Assembly: GCF_000621205.1 (NCBI RefSeq)
Contig: NZ_KK211230.1
Location: forward strand, 210,046-252,825
Direction: 5' to 3'
Length of the DNA stretch: 42,780 nucleotides
DNA from: Halotalea alkalilenta DSM 17697
GTDB lineage: Bacteria > Pseudomonadota > Gammaproteobacteria > Pseudomonadales > Halomonadaceae
Positions within the stretch are counted from its first letter, which is position 1. The number at the start of each line of letters is the position of its first letter. The translations under genes and the position numbers were made by a program. The notes beneath the pieces were generated by a model. That model was given only the letters and a program-made list of their open reading frames with translations, had not been told where the DNA came from and did no database searches. Below are positions 33,725 through 42,064 of the stretch, in pieces.

Positions 33725-34582
33725 ATGAACCTCGACGCCGCGCTGCGCGAGGCCGCGGGTCGCCTGAGCGATGCATCGGCGACCCCCCGGCTCGACGCCG
33801 AGCTGCTGCTCGCGCAGCTGCTCGGCAAGCCGCGCAGCTGGCTCTACGCCTGGGGCGACCGCGCGCTCGAGCCAGCCATCGGCGCCGCCTTCGAGTCGCT
33901 GATCGAGCGTCGCCGCGCCGGTGAGCCGGTAGCCTATCTGGTCGGGTACCGAGAGTTCCATGGCCTCGAGCTCGAAGTCGGCCCGTCGACGCTGATTCCC
34001 CGGCCGGATACCGAGTGCCTGGTCGATCTCGCGCTCTCCCTCGCCGAGCAGGAGCAGGGCGATGCGCTCGATCTCGGCACCGGCAGCGGCGCGATCGCGC
34101 TGGCCTTCGCCCGCGCCCGGCCGGGCTGGCGGGTGGTCGCCTGCGACCGGGTCGAGGAGGCGCTGGCGCTGGCGCGGCGCAACGCCGAGCGTTTGGCGAT
34201 CGACAATCTCGAGTTCGTCCACAGCGACTGGTTCTCAGCGCCCGGGTTCGCCTCGCGACGCTTCGGGCTGATTCTTTCCAATCCGCCTTATGTCGCCGAG
34301 GATGATCACCACCTCGCGCTCGGCGATCTGCGCTTCGAGCCGCGCTCCGCACTGGTCGCGGCCGATGGGGGCCTGGCGGACCTGCGCCGGATCGTCACGG
34401 ATGCCGTTCACCACCTGCTGCCCGGCGGCTGGCTCTTGCTCGAGCACGGCATGGCGCAGGGCGGCGCGGTGCGCGATCTGCTGATGGCGGCCGGATTCGA
34501 ACGAGTGGCCACCCATCCCGACCTCGGCGGTCGCGAGCGGGTGAGCCTCGGTCGGCGCACCTGCCCGGCGCCCGGCGAATGA
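33725..34582 (+). CDS. prmC: RF1/RF2 glutamine N5-methyltransferase
   Basis: A 285-residue SAM-dependent methyltransferase that modifies the GGQ glutamine of release factors. An N-terminal helical substrate domain (about 1-80, with DAELLLAQLLG) precedes the Rossmann domain: DLGTGSGAIALAFA (SAM motif I) and the active-site NPPY in LILSNPPYVAE. Starts four bases after prfA, and the context confirms the role. Confidence 0.96.
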   Translation: MNLDAALREAAGRLSDASATPRLDAELLLAQLLGKPRSWLYAWGDRALEPAIGAAFESLIERRRAGEPVAYLVGYREFHGLELEVGPSTLIPRPDTECLVDLALSLAEQEQGDALDLGTGSGAIALAFARARPGWRVVACDRVEEALALARRNAERLAIDNLEFVHSDWFSAPGFASRRFGLILSNPPYVAEDDHHLALGDLRFEPRSALVAADGGLADLRRIVTDAVHHLLPGGWLLLEHGMAQGGAVRDLLMAAGFERVATHPDLGGRERVSLGRRTCPAPGE

Positions 34583-34607
34583 CTCCCACCACAGCCTGGC
34601 CAGGACG

Positions 34608-35102
34608 ATGAGGAACAAATCCCGCAGCCTCGATCGCATCGATCTCAACATTCTCCGCCACCTGCAGGAGAATGCGCGCATCTCCTACGTCGATCTCGCC
34701 GCCAAGGTAGGGCTTTCGACCACCCCCTGCCTCGAACGGGTCAAACGGCTCGAGCGCGCCGGCGTGATCCGCGGCTATCGCGCCCTGCTCGACCCCAAGG
34801 CGCTGCGCGCCCAGCTCCTGGTGTTCGTCGAGATCAGCCTCGAGACCCAGTCGCCTTCGGTGTTCGACGAGTTTCGCCGCGCGGTTTCCAAGCTGCCGCA
34901 GATCCTCGAGTGTCACTTGGTCTCCGGCCAGTTCGACTACATCCTCAAGTGTCGTATTCCCGAGATGTCCGCCTATCGCCAGCTGCTCGGCGACGTGGTG
35001 CTGACCCTGCCCGGGGTCAAGGAGACCAAGAGCTACGTGGTGATGGAGGAGGTCAAGGAGTCGTTCTCGATCGACGTGCCCGAGCTGGATGCGTTCGACT
35101 GA
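34608..35102 (+). CDS. lrp: Leucine-responsive regulatory protein Lrp
   Basis: A 164-residue AsnC/Lrp regulator, the same length as E. coli Lrp and close to it throughout: LDRIDLNILRHLQENARIS, VGLSTTPCLERVKRLERAGVI (recognition helix), ECHLVSGQFDYILK and YVVMEEVKES. It is a global regulator of amino-acid metabolism that senses leucine. Lying between prmC and moeB is not the layout I know from Pseudomonas. Its ribosome site is weak (AGGA very close to ATG), so it may depend on coupling from prmC 25 bp upstream. Confidence 0.92.
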   Translation: MRNKSRSLDRIDLNILRHLQENARISYVDLAAKVGLSTTPCLERVKRLERAGVIRGYRALLDPKALRAQLLVFVEISLETQSPSVFDEFRRAVSKLPQILECHLVSGQFDYILKCRIPEMSAYRQLLGDVVLTLPGVKETKSYVVMEEVKESFSIDVPELDAFD

Positions 35103-35140
35103 GCCGATGCGGGCCATTCGATGTTGACGAGGGATTCGCG

Positions 35141-35887
35141 ATGAATGACCAACAACTGCTGCGCTACAGCCGCCACCTGCTGCTGCCCGAGATCGACATC
35201 GAGGGCCAGCAGCGCCTGCTCGACGCCAGCGCGCTGATCATCGGCCTCGGCGGGCTCGGCTCGGCGGCGGCGCTCTATCTCGCCGCCGCCGGAGTGGGGC
35301 GGCTGACCCTGGTCGACTTCGACAGCGTCGAACTCTCCAACCTCCAGCGCCAGGTGATCCATACCCAGGCCCGTATCGGCGAGGCCAAGGCGCGCTCCGC
35401 GGCGATCGCGATCGCTGAGCTCAACCCGGATTGCGAGGTCGAGGCGCTGGTCGAGCGGCTCGACGACCAAGCGCTGGTCGAGCAGGCCAGGCGCGCCTCG
35501 GTGGTGCTCGACTGTACCGATCGGTTCTCCAGCCGCTACGCGATCAACCGCGCCTGCGTGATGGCCGGCACGCCGCTGGTGTCAGGCGCCGCGATCCGTT
35601 TCTCCGGCCAGCTCGCGGTGTTCGATCTGCGCCGCGCGAGTGCGCCCTGCTATGCCTGTCTCTACGGGGTGGAGAGCGACGACGAAGCGCTCTCCTGCGC
35701 CGAGAGCGGCGTGGCCGCGCCGCTGGTGGGGGTGATCGGCGCCTGCCAGGCGCTCGAGGCGATGAAACTGCTGAGCGGTGCCGGCGAGCCCGCCTCCGGG
35801 ATATCCACCTTCGATGGGCTCAAGGGCGAGTGGCGCCGTTTCGAGCTCGAGCGCGATCCCGCCTGCCCGGTCTGCTGCCACCGCTAG
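35141..35887 (+). CDS. moeB: Molybdopterin-synthase adenylyltransferase (MoeB/ThiF family)
   Basis: A 248-residue E1-like enzyme that adenylates the C-terminal Gly of MoaD (or ThiS). Motifs: LLPEIDIEGQQRL, nucleotide loop IIGLGGLGSAAALYLAAAGVG, DFDSVELSNLQRQ, and Zn-binding Cys pairs in PCYACLYG and PACPVCCH. Its place after prmC matches the hemA-prfA-prmC-moeB order of related genomes. ATG 35141 with GAGGGA upstream is used; the frame is open far earlier. A ThiF role cannot be excluded. Confidence 0.9.
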   Translation: MNDQQLLRYSRHLLLPEIDIEGQQRLLDASALIIGLGGLGSAAALYLAAAGVGRLTLVDFDSVELSNLQRQVIHTQARIGEAKARSAAIAIAELNPDCEVEALVERLDDQALVEQARRASVVLDCTDRFSSRYAINRACVMAGTPLVSGAAIRFSGQLAVFDLRRASAPCYACLYGVESDDEALSCAESGVAAPLVGVIGACQALEAMKLLSGAGEPASGISTFDGLKGEWRRFELERDPACPVCCHR

Positions 35888-35982
35888 GCTTCGATCCTTG
35901 CGGCTTTTTCGCGGCACCGCGAAGAGGCTATGGTGGACGTTCCATCCATCCTCTGCCCTCCATCCTTTGAAAGGAGCTTGCC

Positions 35983-37155
35983 GTGTCCCGTGCCGATCGC
36001 TCTGTCCCCAATCTCTCTGCCTTTGCGCTCGCCCGGCGACTCGATCCGGTGATCGCTTCGGCGCTCGACCAGCGTCGTCTGGTCGGTGGGGTGGTCCTGG
36101 TCGCCGTCGATGGCGAATGCCGCTTCGCTCGCGCCTTCGGACTCGCCGACCGCGAGGCTGGGGTCGCCGTCGAGCAGCGCAGCCTCTTTCGCCTGGCCTC
36201 GGTGACCAAGCCCATCGTCAGCACCGCGGCGATGCGGCTGGTCGCCGAAGGGCGGCTGGCGCTGGACGAGCCTATCTCGCGCTGGCTGCCCGAGTTCGAT
36301 CCCCGCCTCGCCGGCGGCGAGGCGGCGGTGATCACTCCCCGCCAGCTGCTCAGCCATACCGCCGGGCTGAGCTATCGCTTCCACGAGCAAAATGACGACG
36401 GGCCCTATGCCCGCGCTGGGGTCAGCGACGGGCTCGAACTGGTGGACTTCGATCTCGCCGAGAACCTGCGCCGGATCGCCTCGGTGCCGCTTGCCTATCC
36501 GCCGGGCCGTAGCTGGCGCTATTCGCTCGCCATCGACGTGCTCGGCGCACTGATCGAGCGGGTCGTCGACGCCCCGCTCGATGCCGCGATGCGGGCCTTG
36601 GTCACCGAGCCGCTGGGCATGGACGACACCGCTTTCCGCGTGGTCGATCCCGAGCGTTTGGTCACGCCCTACGTCAATGCGCAGCCCGAACCGCGCCGGC
36701 TGGCCGACGGTGAATGGGTGGGGACGCCCGAGGGCGGCGGTGTGCGTTTCTCACCGTCGCGGGCGTTGTCCTCCCAGGCCTATCCTTCCGGCGGTGCCGG
36801 CATGGTCGGTAGCGCGCCGGACCTGCTGCGGCTGCTCGAGACCCTGCGTCAGGGCGGTGGTGAGCTGCTGCCGGCGGCGCTGGTCGCCGAGATGGCGCGC
36901 GACCAGACCGAGGGGCTCGAGCTCGAGGGGATGCCGGGCTGGGGGTTCGGGCTCGGCTTCGCGCTGCTGCGCGATCCGCGCGCCGCTGGCTCTCCCGCCA
37001 CCCGGGGCAGCTGGCGGTGGGGCGGCGTCTATGGGCACAGCTGGTTCGTCGACCCGGCGCAGCGGCTCAGTGTGATCGGCCTGACCAACACCCTCTACGA
37101 GGGGATGGGCGGCCGTTTCGTCGATGAGCTGCGCGATGCGGTCTACGGCGCTTAG
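35983..37155 (+). CDS. Serine hydrolase of the class C beta-lactamase/esterase fold
   Basis: A 390-residue hydrolase. The nucleophile motif SxxK is ASVTKP (around residue 74), the second motif YxN appears as YSL in WRYSLAIDVLG, and the third as HSW in GGVYGHSW. There is no signal peptide, so it is cytoplasmic and more probably an esterase (EstB-like) or peptidase than a beta-lactamase. GTG start with AAAGGAG upstream. Its stop overlaps the stop of the convergent EamA gene. The natural substrate is unknown. Confidence 0.85.
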   Translation: MSRADRSVPNLSAFALARRLDPVIASALDQRRLVGGVVLVAVDGECRFARAFGLADREAGVAVEQRSLFRLASVTKPIVSTAAMRLVAEGRLALDEPISRWLPEFDPRLAGGEAAVITPRQLLSHTAGLSYRFHEQNDDGPYARAGVSDGLELVDFDLAENLRRIASVPLAYPPGRSWRYSLAIDVLGALIERVVDAPLDAAMRALVTEPLGMDDTAFRVVDPERLVTPYVNAQPEPRRLADGEWVGTPEGGGVRFSPSRALSSQAYPSGGAGMVGSAPDLLRLLETLRQGGGELLPAALVAEMARDQTEGLELEGMPGWGFGLGFALLRDPRAAGSPATRGSWRWGGVYGHSWFVDPAQRLSVIGLTNTLYEGMGGRFVDELRDAVYGA

Positions 37156-38042
37156 GATGAGGCGCGGGCGCTGCGCTGAGGTTCAGCGCGTGCGCTGATG
37201 ACCACCGCGAGCAGGATCAAGGCACCCCCGGCCAGGGTGCGCGTGGCCGGGATCTCGCCGAGCAGCAGCCAGGCGGCGGCGATCGCGTAGACCGGCTCCA
37301 GCGCGATCACCACCGCAGCGGCGCTCGCGCGCACCTTGCCCAGCGCCTGGACGAACAGGGTATAGGCCAGCGCGGTGCAGCCGATCCCGAGCAGCGCCAG
37401 CAGGCCCCATTCGACCGCGGTCGGCAGGCGCTCTTCGAGCAGCGCGAAAGGGGCGAGCAGCAGGGTGATCGTCAGGCATTGCCACCAGCTCGCCACCAGC
37501 GGTGCGACCCTTGCCGAGGTAGCGCGGTTGAGGATCGCCAGCAGCGCATAGAGCGCACCCGAGCAGACTCCCCAGAGCAGTCCGGCGAGTGCCTGGTCGC
37601 CGAGCTCCAGGTTCGGGGTGACCAGTACCAGGCCGAGGCTCACCATACCGAGCGCATAGAGCGCGCGCCGGCTCGGGCGGCTGCGCAGCAGCAGCCATTC
37701 GAACACCGTGGTGAAGGCCGGGAAGCAGGCGAAGCCGAGGGTGCCGAGCGCCACGCCGCCGAGCTGCACGGCGAGAAAGAAGGTCAGCCAGTGGATCGTC
37801 AGCAGCGCGCCGCCGAGCAGCAGCCAGCCGGCGGTGGCGGCGCCCACCTCGCGCCACGGCCGGCTGCCGAGCAGCGGGCACAGCAGCCATAGCGCGAGCA
37901 GCGCGAAGGCGCCGCGGCCGAGCACGATCAGCGTCGGGGACAGCGAAAGCGCCGCGCCGATCAGCGCGGAAAGGCCGAACAGCGCTGCGGCGATGTGCAG
38001 CTGCAGGTGGGCGAGTCGATCGCTGCTCCGAGGCTCAGTCAA
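37152..38042 (-). CDS. EamA-family (DMT) metabolite transporter
   Basis: A 296-residue inner-membrane protein with ten predicted helices in two EamA repeats (first ~1-135, second from LLWGVCSGALYALLAIL). The motif GTLGFACFPAFTTVFEWLLL and the C-terminal ALEPVYAIAAAWLLLGE are typical of RhaT/EamA exporters. It begins with TTG overlapping the bauA stop by eight bases, so the two are co-transcribed and coupled; an amino-acid or amine export/import role beside the transaminase is a reasonable guess. Confidence 0.85.
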   Translation of the reverse strand: MTEPRSSDRLAHLQLHIAAALFGLSALIGAALSLSPTLIVLGRGAFALLALWLLCPLLGSRPWREVGAATAGWLLLGGALLTIHWLTFFLAVQLGGVALGTLGFACFPAFTTVFEWLLLRSRPSRRALYALGMVSLGLVLVTPNLELGDQALAGLLWGVCSGALYALLAILNRATSARVAPLVASWWQCLTITLLLAPFALLEERLPTAVEWGLLALLGIGCTALAYTLFVQALGKVRASAAAVVIALEPVYAIAAAWLLLGEIPATRTLAGGALILLAVVISARAEPQRSARASS

Positions 38043-39405
38043 GCTTGGTCAAGACCTCGCCGACGGCATCGAACAGGCGATCGAGTTCGGTTTCGGTGGT
38101 GGAGAAGCACGGCCCGAACTGGAGGCAGTCGCCGCCGAAGCGGACGTGGAAGCCGGCCTCCCACAGCGCGCGCGAGGTGTCGCGCGGGCGCAGGCTCGGG
38201 TCATTGTCGCGCGGGGCGAGCTGGATCGCGCCGGTCAGGCCGTAGTTGCGGATATCGACCACCGGACCGCTGCCGCGCAGCGCATGGATCTTCTCCTCGA
38301 ACGCGGGCGCCAGTGCGGCGGCCTGGTCGGGGAAGCGCTCGCGGTCGAAAAGCTCGAGGGTGGCCAGGGCCGCGGCGCAGGCGACCGGATGGGCCGAGTA
38401 GGTGTAGCCGTGGGTGAATTCCACCGCGTTTCGCGGCAGGTCGGCATTCATGAAGGTGGCATAGATGTCGCGGCTGGCGACCACCGCGCCCATCGGTACC
38501 GCGCCGTTGGTGATCTGCTTGGCCAGCGTCATGATGTCCGGCACCACGCCGAAGGCATCGGCGCCGAAGGCGCGACCCATGCGGCCGAAGCCGGTGATCA
38601 CTTCGTCGAAGATCAACAGGATCTGGTGATCGTCGCAGATCTTGCGAAGCCGCTGGAGATAGCCCTTGGGCGGTACGATCACGCCGGCCGAGCCTGAGAG
38701 CGGCTCGACGATCACCGCGGCGATGTTCGAGGCATCATGCAGTGCGATCTGGTCGAGCAGGGCATCGGCGAGTTCGGCGCCTCGTTCCGGCTGGCCGCGG
38801 CTGAACTCGGCGCCGGGCGTTTGGGTGTGGGGCAGGTGGCTTACGTCCAGCATCGTGCCGTAGAGCTTGCGGTTGCCGCCGATACCGCCGACGCTGGTGC
38901 CGCCGAGGTTGACTCCGTGGTAGCCCTTGGCGCGGCCGATCAGCCGGGTCTTCTCCGGGCGGCCCTTGAGCCGCCAGTAGGCGCGCGCCATCTTCAGCGC
39001 GGTGTCCGCGCTCTCGGAACCGGAGCCGGTGAAGAATACGTGGTCGAGTCCCTCAGGGGTCAAGGCGGCGACTTTTTCCGCCAGTTCGAAGGCCAGCGGG
39101 TGACCGAACTGGAACGCGGGCGCGTAGTCGAGGGTACGCAGCTGGCGCTCGACCGCGGCGCGGATGGTCTCGCGATTGTGCCCGGCGCCGCAGCACCAGA
39201 GTCCGGAGAGCGAGTCGAACAGCTTGCGGCCGCGCGAGTCGATCAGGTAGCGTCCCTCGGCGCCATGCACCATGTAAGGATGGTCATGGAACTCACGGTT
39301 GGCGGTGAACGGCATCCAGTAGGCGCTGCCGAGCGCAGCGGTGGAAGACGCGGAGGGGGCCGAGGTGGAGGGCGAGACGTGCGGCTGCGCGGTGGGGGTG
39401 CTCAT
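38035..39405 (-). CDS. bauA: Beta-alanine/omega-amino acid:pyruvate transaminase (BauA-type)
   Basis: A 456-residue class III PLP aminotransferase. It follows Pseudomonas BauA closely: [16 protein letters not shown] near the start, [58 protein letters not shown] and the PLP lysine in [25 protein letters not shown] near the end. It transfers the amino group of beta-alanine (or a diamine product) to pyruvate, giving malonate semialdehyde. ATG 39405 with GAGG upstream is chosen over the longer open frame. It is divergent from a LysR regulator and upstream of an EamA gene. Confidence 0.88.
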   Translation of the reverse strand: MSTPTAQPHVSPSTSAPSASSTAALGSAYWMPFTANREFHDHPYMVHGAEGRYLIDSRGRKLFDSLSGLWCCGAGHNRETIRAAVERQLRTLDYAPAFQFGHPLAFELAEKVAALTPEGLDHVFFTGSGSESADTALKMARAYWRLKGRPEKTRLIGRAKGYHGVNLGGTSVGGIGGNRKLYGTMLDVSHLPHTQTPGAEFSRGQPERGAELADALLDQIALHDASNIAAVIVEPLSGSAGVIVPPKGYLQRLRKICDDHQILLIFDEVITGFGRMGRAFGADAFGVVPDIMTLAKQITNGAVPMGAVVASRDIYATFMNADLPRNAVEFTHGYTYSAHPVACAAALATLELFDRERFPDQAAALAPAFEEKIHALRGSGPVVDIRNYGLTGAIQLAPRDNDPSLRPRDTSRALWEAGFHVRFGGDCLQFGPCFSTTETELDRLFDAVGEVLTKLD

Positions 39406-39566
39406 GGGGGCCTCATCGGGAATCGAAACGCGGCGAACCCGCGTACGCCAGTTAGCCTCGCTCCAGGGGCCGCGGGAGACAATAGCTAAATGCCAACCCT
39501 TGCGTGAGCCGGCGGCCAACTATCGATGATCGGGGGAGGGCGGGGGTTGCCTCGCGACGAGCGTGT

Positions 39567-40475
39567 ATGAGTGAACGCAAGAATGTGCTGGGCAGGATCA
39601 GCGACTTCGACATCCGCCTGCTGCGGGTCTTCGCCACCGTCGTGGAGTGCGGCGGCTTCACCGCCGCGGAGGTACCGCTCGGCATCGGACGCTCGGCGAT
39701 CAGCGTGCATATGAGCGATCTCGAGGCGCGGATCGGGCTGACCCTGTGCCGCCGGGGGCGCTCCGGCTTCGCCCTCACCGAAGAGGGGCGCGAGGTGCAT
39801 CGCGCCGCACTCGAGCTGTTCGCGGCGCTCGGCACCTTTCGCGACGGGGTCAACGACCTGCATGCGCAGCTGCGCGGTGAGCTCGACATCGGCATCACCG
39901 ACAATCTGCTCAGCATGCCGCAGATGCGGGTCACCGAGGCGCTGGCGCGGCTCAAGCGCAGCGGTCCCGAGGTGCGGATCAACATCTCGATGATTCCGCC
40001 CAACGAGGTCGAGCTCGGCGTGCTCGACGGGCGCCTCGATGTCGGTGTGCTGCCTTGGATCGCGCCGATCGGCGGGCTCGACTACCTGAGTCTCTACGAG
40101 GAGCGCTCCAACCTCTACTGCGCTTCGACCCATCCGCTGTTCGCCGCTGATCACGGCCAGGAGTGCGACCTGCTGGCCTACGACGCGGTGGCGCCGAGCT
40201 ATGCGGTGAGCGGCGAGGTGCGCGCCCGCTACGCCGGGCTCAACGCTACCGCCAGCGCTTCCGACCGCGAAGGGGTGGCATTCTTGATCCTTACCGGCTG
40301 CTACATCGGTTTTCTCCCCGATCACATGGCCGAGCCTTGGGTCGCACGAGGCCTGCTGCGATCGCTTGCGCATCTGAGCCCCGGTTTCGATACTTCCTTC
40401 GTCGCCGCTACCCGCAAGGGGCGGGAGCCGGGAAGGGTGCTCGAGCGTTTCCTCAGCGGCCTCAGGGCGAGTTGA
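39567..40475 (+). CDS. LysR-family transcriptional regulator
   Basis: A 302-residue regulator with the N-terminal helix-turn-helix (FDIRLLRVFATVVECGGFTAAEVPLGIGRSAISVHM split over residues 13-48) and a periplasmic-binding-like effector domain. It is divergent from bauA with 161 bp between them, the classic arrangement for a regulator of that gene, so it probably activates bauA in response to beta-alanine or a polyamine product. ATG 39567 is preferred to an upstream frame extension. Confidence 0.9.
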   Translation: MSERKNVLGRISDFDIRLLRVFATVVECGGFTAAEVPLGIGRSAISVHMSDLEARIGLTLCRRGRSGFALTEEGREVHRAALELFAALGTFRDGVNDLHAQLRGELDIGITDNLLSMPQMRVTEALARLKRSGPEVRINISMIPPNEVELGVLDGRLDVGVLPWIAPIGGLDYLSLYEERSNLYCASTHPLFAADHGQECDLLAYDAVAPSYAVSGEVRARYAGLNATASASDREGVAFLILTGCYIGFLPDHMAEPWVARGLLRSLAHLSPGFDTSFVAATRKGREPGRVLERFLSGLRAS

Positions 40476-40668
40476 CTGGCTGGCGCAGGGCGATGGCTTT
40501 TTGCTCCGCCAGGCGACACAATCCAGTGACAATCGAACCTAGGTTTCGACCGGAAAGTCGATGAGCGAAGGATGACCGGGTACTGTCGTCCCGGTGGGCC
40601 TGAACGCAGGTATTTTTCGGACGAACCGTAGCCACGTACCGGCCCAGGCCGGCACCGATGGAGTTTAG

Positions 40669-41976
40669 ATGCGTTCGCGGCCTTCCCGATCGGCATACGA
40701 CGAAGTCTCCTCCTACTACAGCGACACCCGCAGGGTGACCCTGGCACCGACGCCGGTGCTGGAGGGCTTTCGTCGTGCCGACGTCTGTGTGATCGGCGGC
40801 GGCATCACCGGCTGCTCGACGGCGCTGCACCTCGCCGAGCGCGGCCTCGACGTGGTCCTGCTCGAGGCACAGGAGATCGGCCACGGCGCTTCCGGGCGCA
40901 GCGGCGGCCAGATCCTCACCGGGCTCGGCACCGGCATCGAACGGGTCGAGGGCGAGCTCGGTCCGGACGCCGCGCGGCGCATCTGGGAGATGAGCCGCGA
41001 GGCGGTGGCGCTGACCGAGCGGCTGATCGAGCGCCATTCGATTCCCTGCGACTACCGCAAGGGGTATGTCCACGCCGCCAACAGGCCGCGCCACGTTCGC
41101 CACCAGCGCGATTGGATCGAACGCATGGCGAGCCGCTACGACTATCACGGTCTCGACTGGCTCGATCGCGACCAGCTTCGCGCCCATGTGGTGACCGATG
41201 CGTATCTCGGCGGGGTATTCGACCATGACGCAGGCCATCTTCATCCGCTCGACTACACCCTCGGCCTCGCCCGCGCCGCGCAGCGCGCAGGCGCCTCGTT
41301 GCACACCGGCAACCGGGTCGCCGAGATCGACGCCGGCGAAGGCGGGCGGCTGCGGGTATCCGGGCGGCGCGGAATCGTCGAAGCGGAGTTCGTGGTCCAG
41401 GCCACCAACGCCTATTTCAGCGGACTGGTGCCTGAGCTCGACGCCAAGCTGATGCCGGTCGACAACTACATCGTCGCCACCGCGCCGCTCAGCGAGGCCC
41501 AGGTCGCCGCCTCGCTGCCAAGCGACGCGGCGGTCTCCGATGCGCGCTTCGTGCTCGATTACTACCGGCTCTGCGCCGACCGCAGGCTGCTGTTCGGCGG
41601 CCAGGTGAGCTACACCGGGCGGCAGCCGTTCGCGCTCGATCTGCGGATCAAGCGGCGGATAAAACGGCTGTTCCCCGCGCTCGCCGGGCTCGATATCGAC
41701 TATCGCTCGGGCGGGAAGGTCGCGATCACGCTCGATCGGGCGCCGCACTTCGGCCGTCACGGTGACAAGCTCTATTTCGCCCAGGGCTACTCCGGCCACG
41801 GCATGGCGCTGGCCGGTTTGGCCGGGCAGCTGATCGGCGAGGCGATCGCCGGGCAGGCCGAGCGCTTCGACCTGTTCGCACGGCTTGAGCACCGCGATTT
41901 CCCCGGCGGGCGGCGTCTGCGCACTCCGCTGCTGGCATTGGCGACGACTTTCTATAAACTGCGCGATCTTCTCTAG
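40669..41976 (+). CDS. puuB: FAD-dependent amine oxidoreductase, PuuB-like
   Basis: A 435-residue DAO-fold flavoprotein. FAD motif VCVIGGGITGCSTALHLAERG (split at residues 39-59), the second flavin contact GASGRSGGQILTGLG and the C-terminal YFAQGYSGHGMALAGLAGQLI match gamma-glutamylputrescine oxidase. An N-terminal SYYSDTRR segment is characteristic. It oxidises the amine to an aldehyde with release of ammonia. It lies 88 bp before a polyamine-type ABC ATPase, supporting polyamine catabolism, but the close paralogues acting on other amines cannot be told apart. GGAG six bases before ATG. Confidence 0.82.
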   Translation: MRSRPSRSAYDEVSSYYSDTRRVTLAPTPVLEGFRRADVCVIGGGITGCSTALHLAERGLDVVLLEAQEIGHGASGRSGGQILTGLGTGIERVEGELGPDAARRIWEMSREAVALTERLIERHSIPCDYRKGYVHAANRPRHVRHQRDWIERMASRYDYHGLDWLDRDQLRAHVVTDAYLGGVFDHDAGHLHPLDYTLGLARAAQRAGASLHTGNRVAEIDAGEGGRLRVSGRRGIVEAEFVVQATNAYFSGLVPELDAKLMPVDNYIVATAPLSEAQVAASLPSDAAVSDARFVLDYYRLCADRRLLFGGQVSYTGRQPFALDLRIKRRIKRLFPALAGLDIDYRSGGKVAITLDRAPHFGRHGDKLYFAQGYSGHGMALAGLAGQLIGEAIAGQAERFDLFARLEHRDFPGGRRLRTPLLALATTFYKLRDLL

Positions 41977-42064
41977 GGCGACCGACCCGCCGATGCGTCG
42001 AAACATACCCGAGCCGCTGGCCCACATGGCGGTCAACCTTGCGTGAACATCTGGAGGTGCTGAC

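Noticed and set aside
35908-35923. TTCGCGG-CA-CCGCGAA hairpin after moeB as a terminator
   Set aside because: The T-run precedes rather than follows the stem on the coding strand.
35983-37155. Beta-lactamase resistance gene
   Set aside because: SxxK is present but there is no signal peptide and the second and third motifs are the esterase-like variants.
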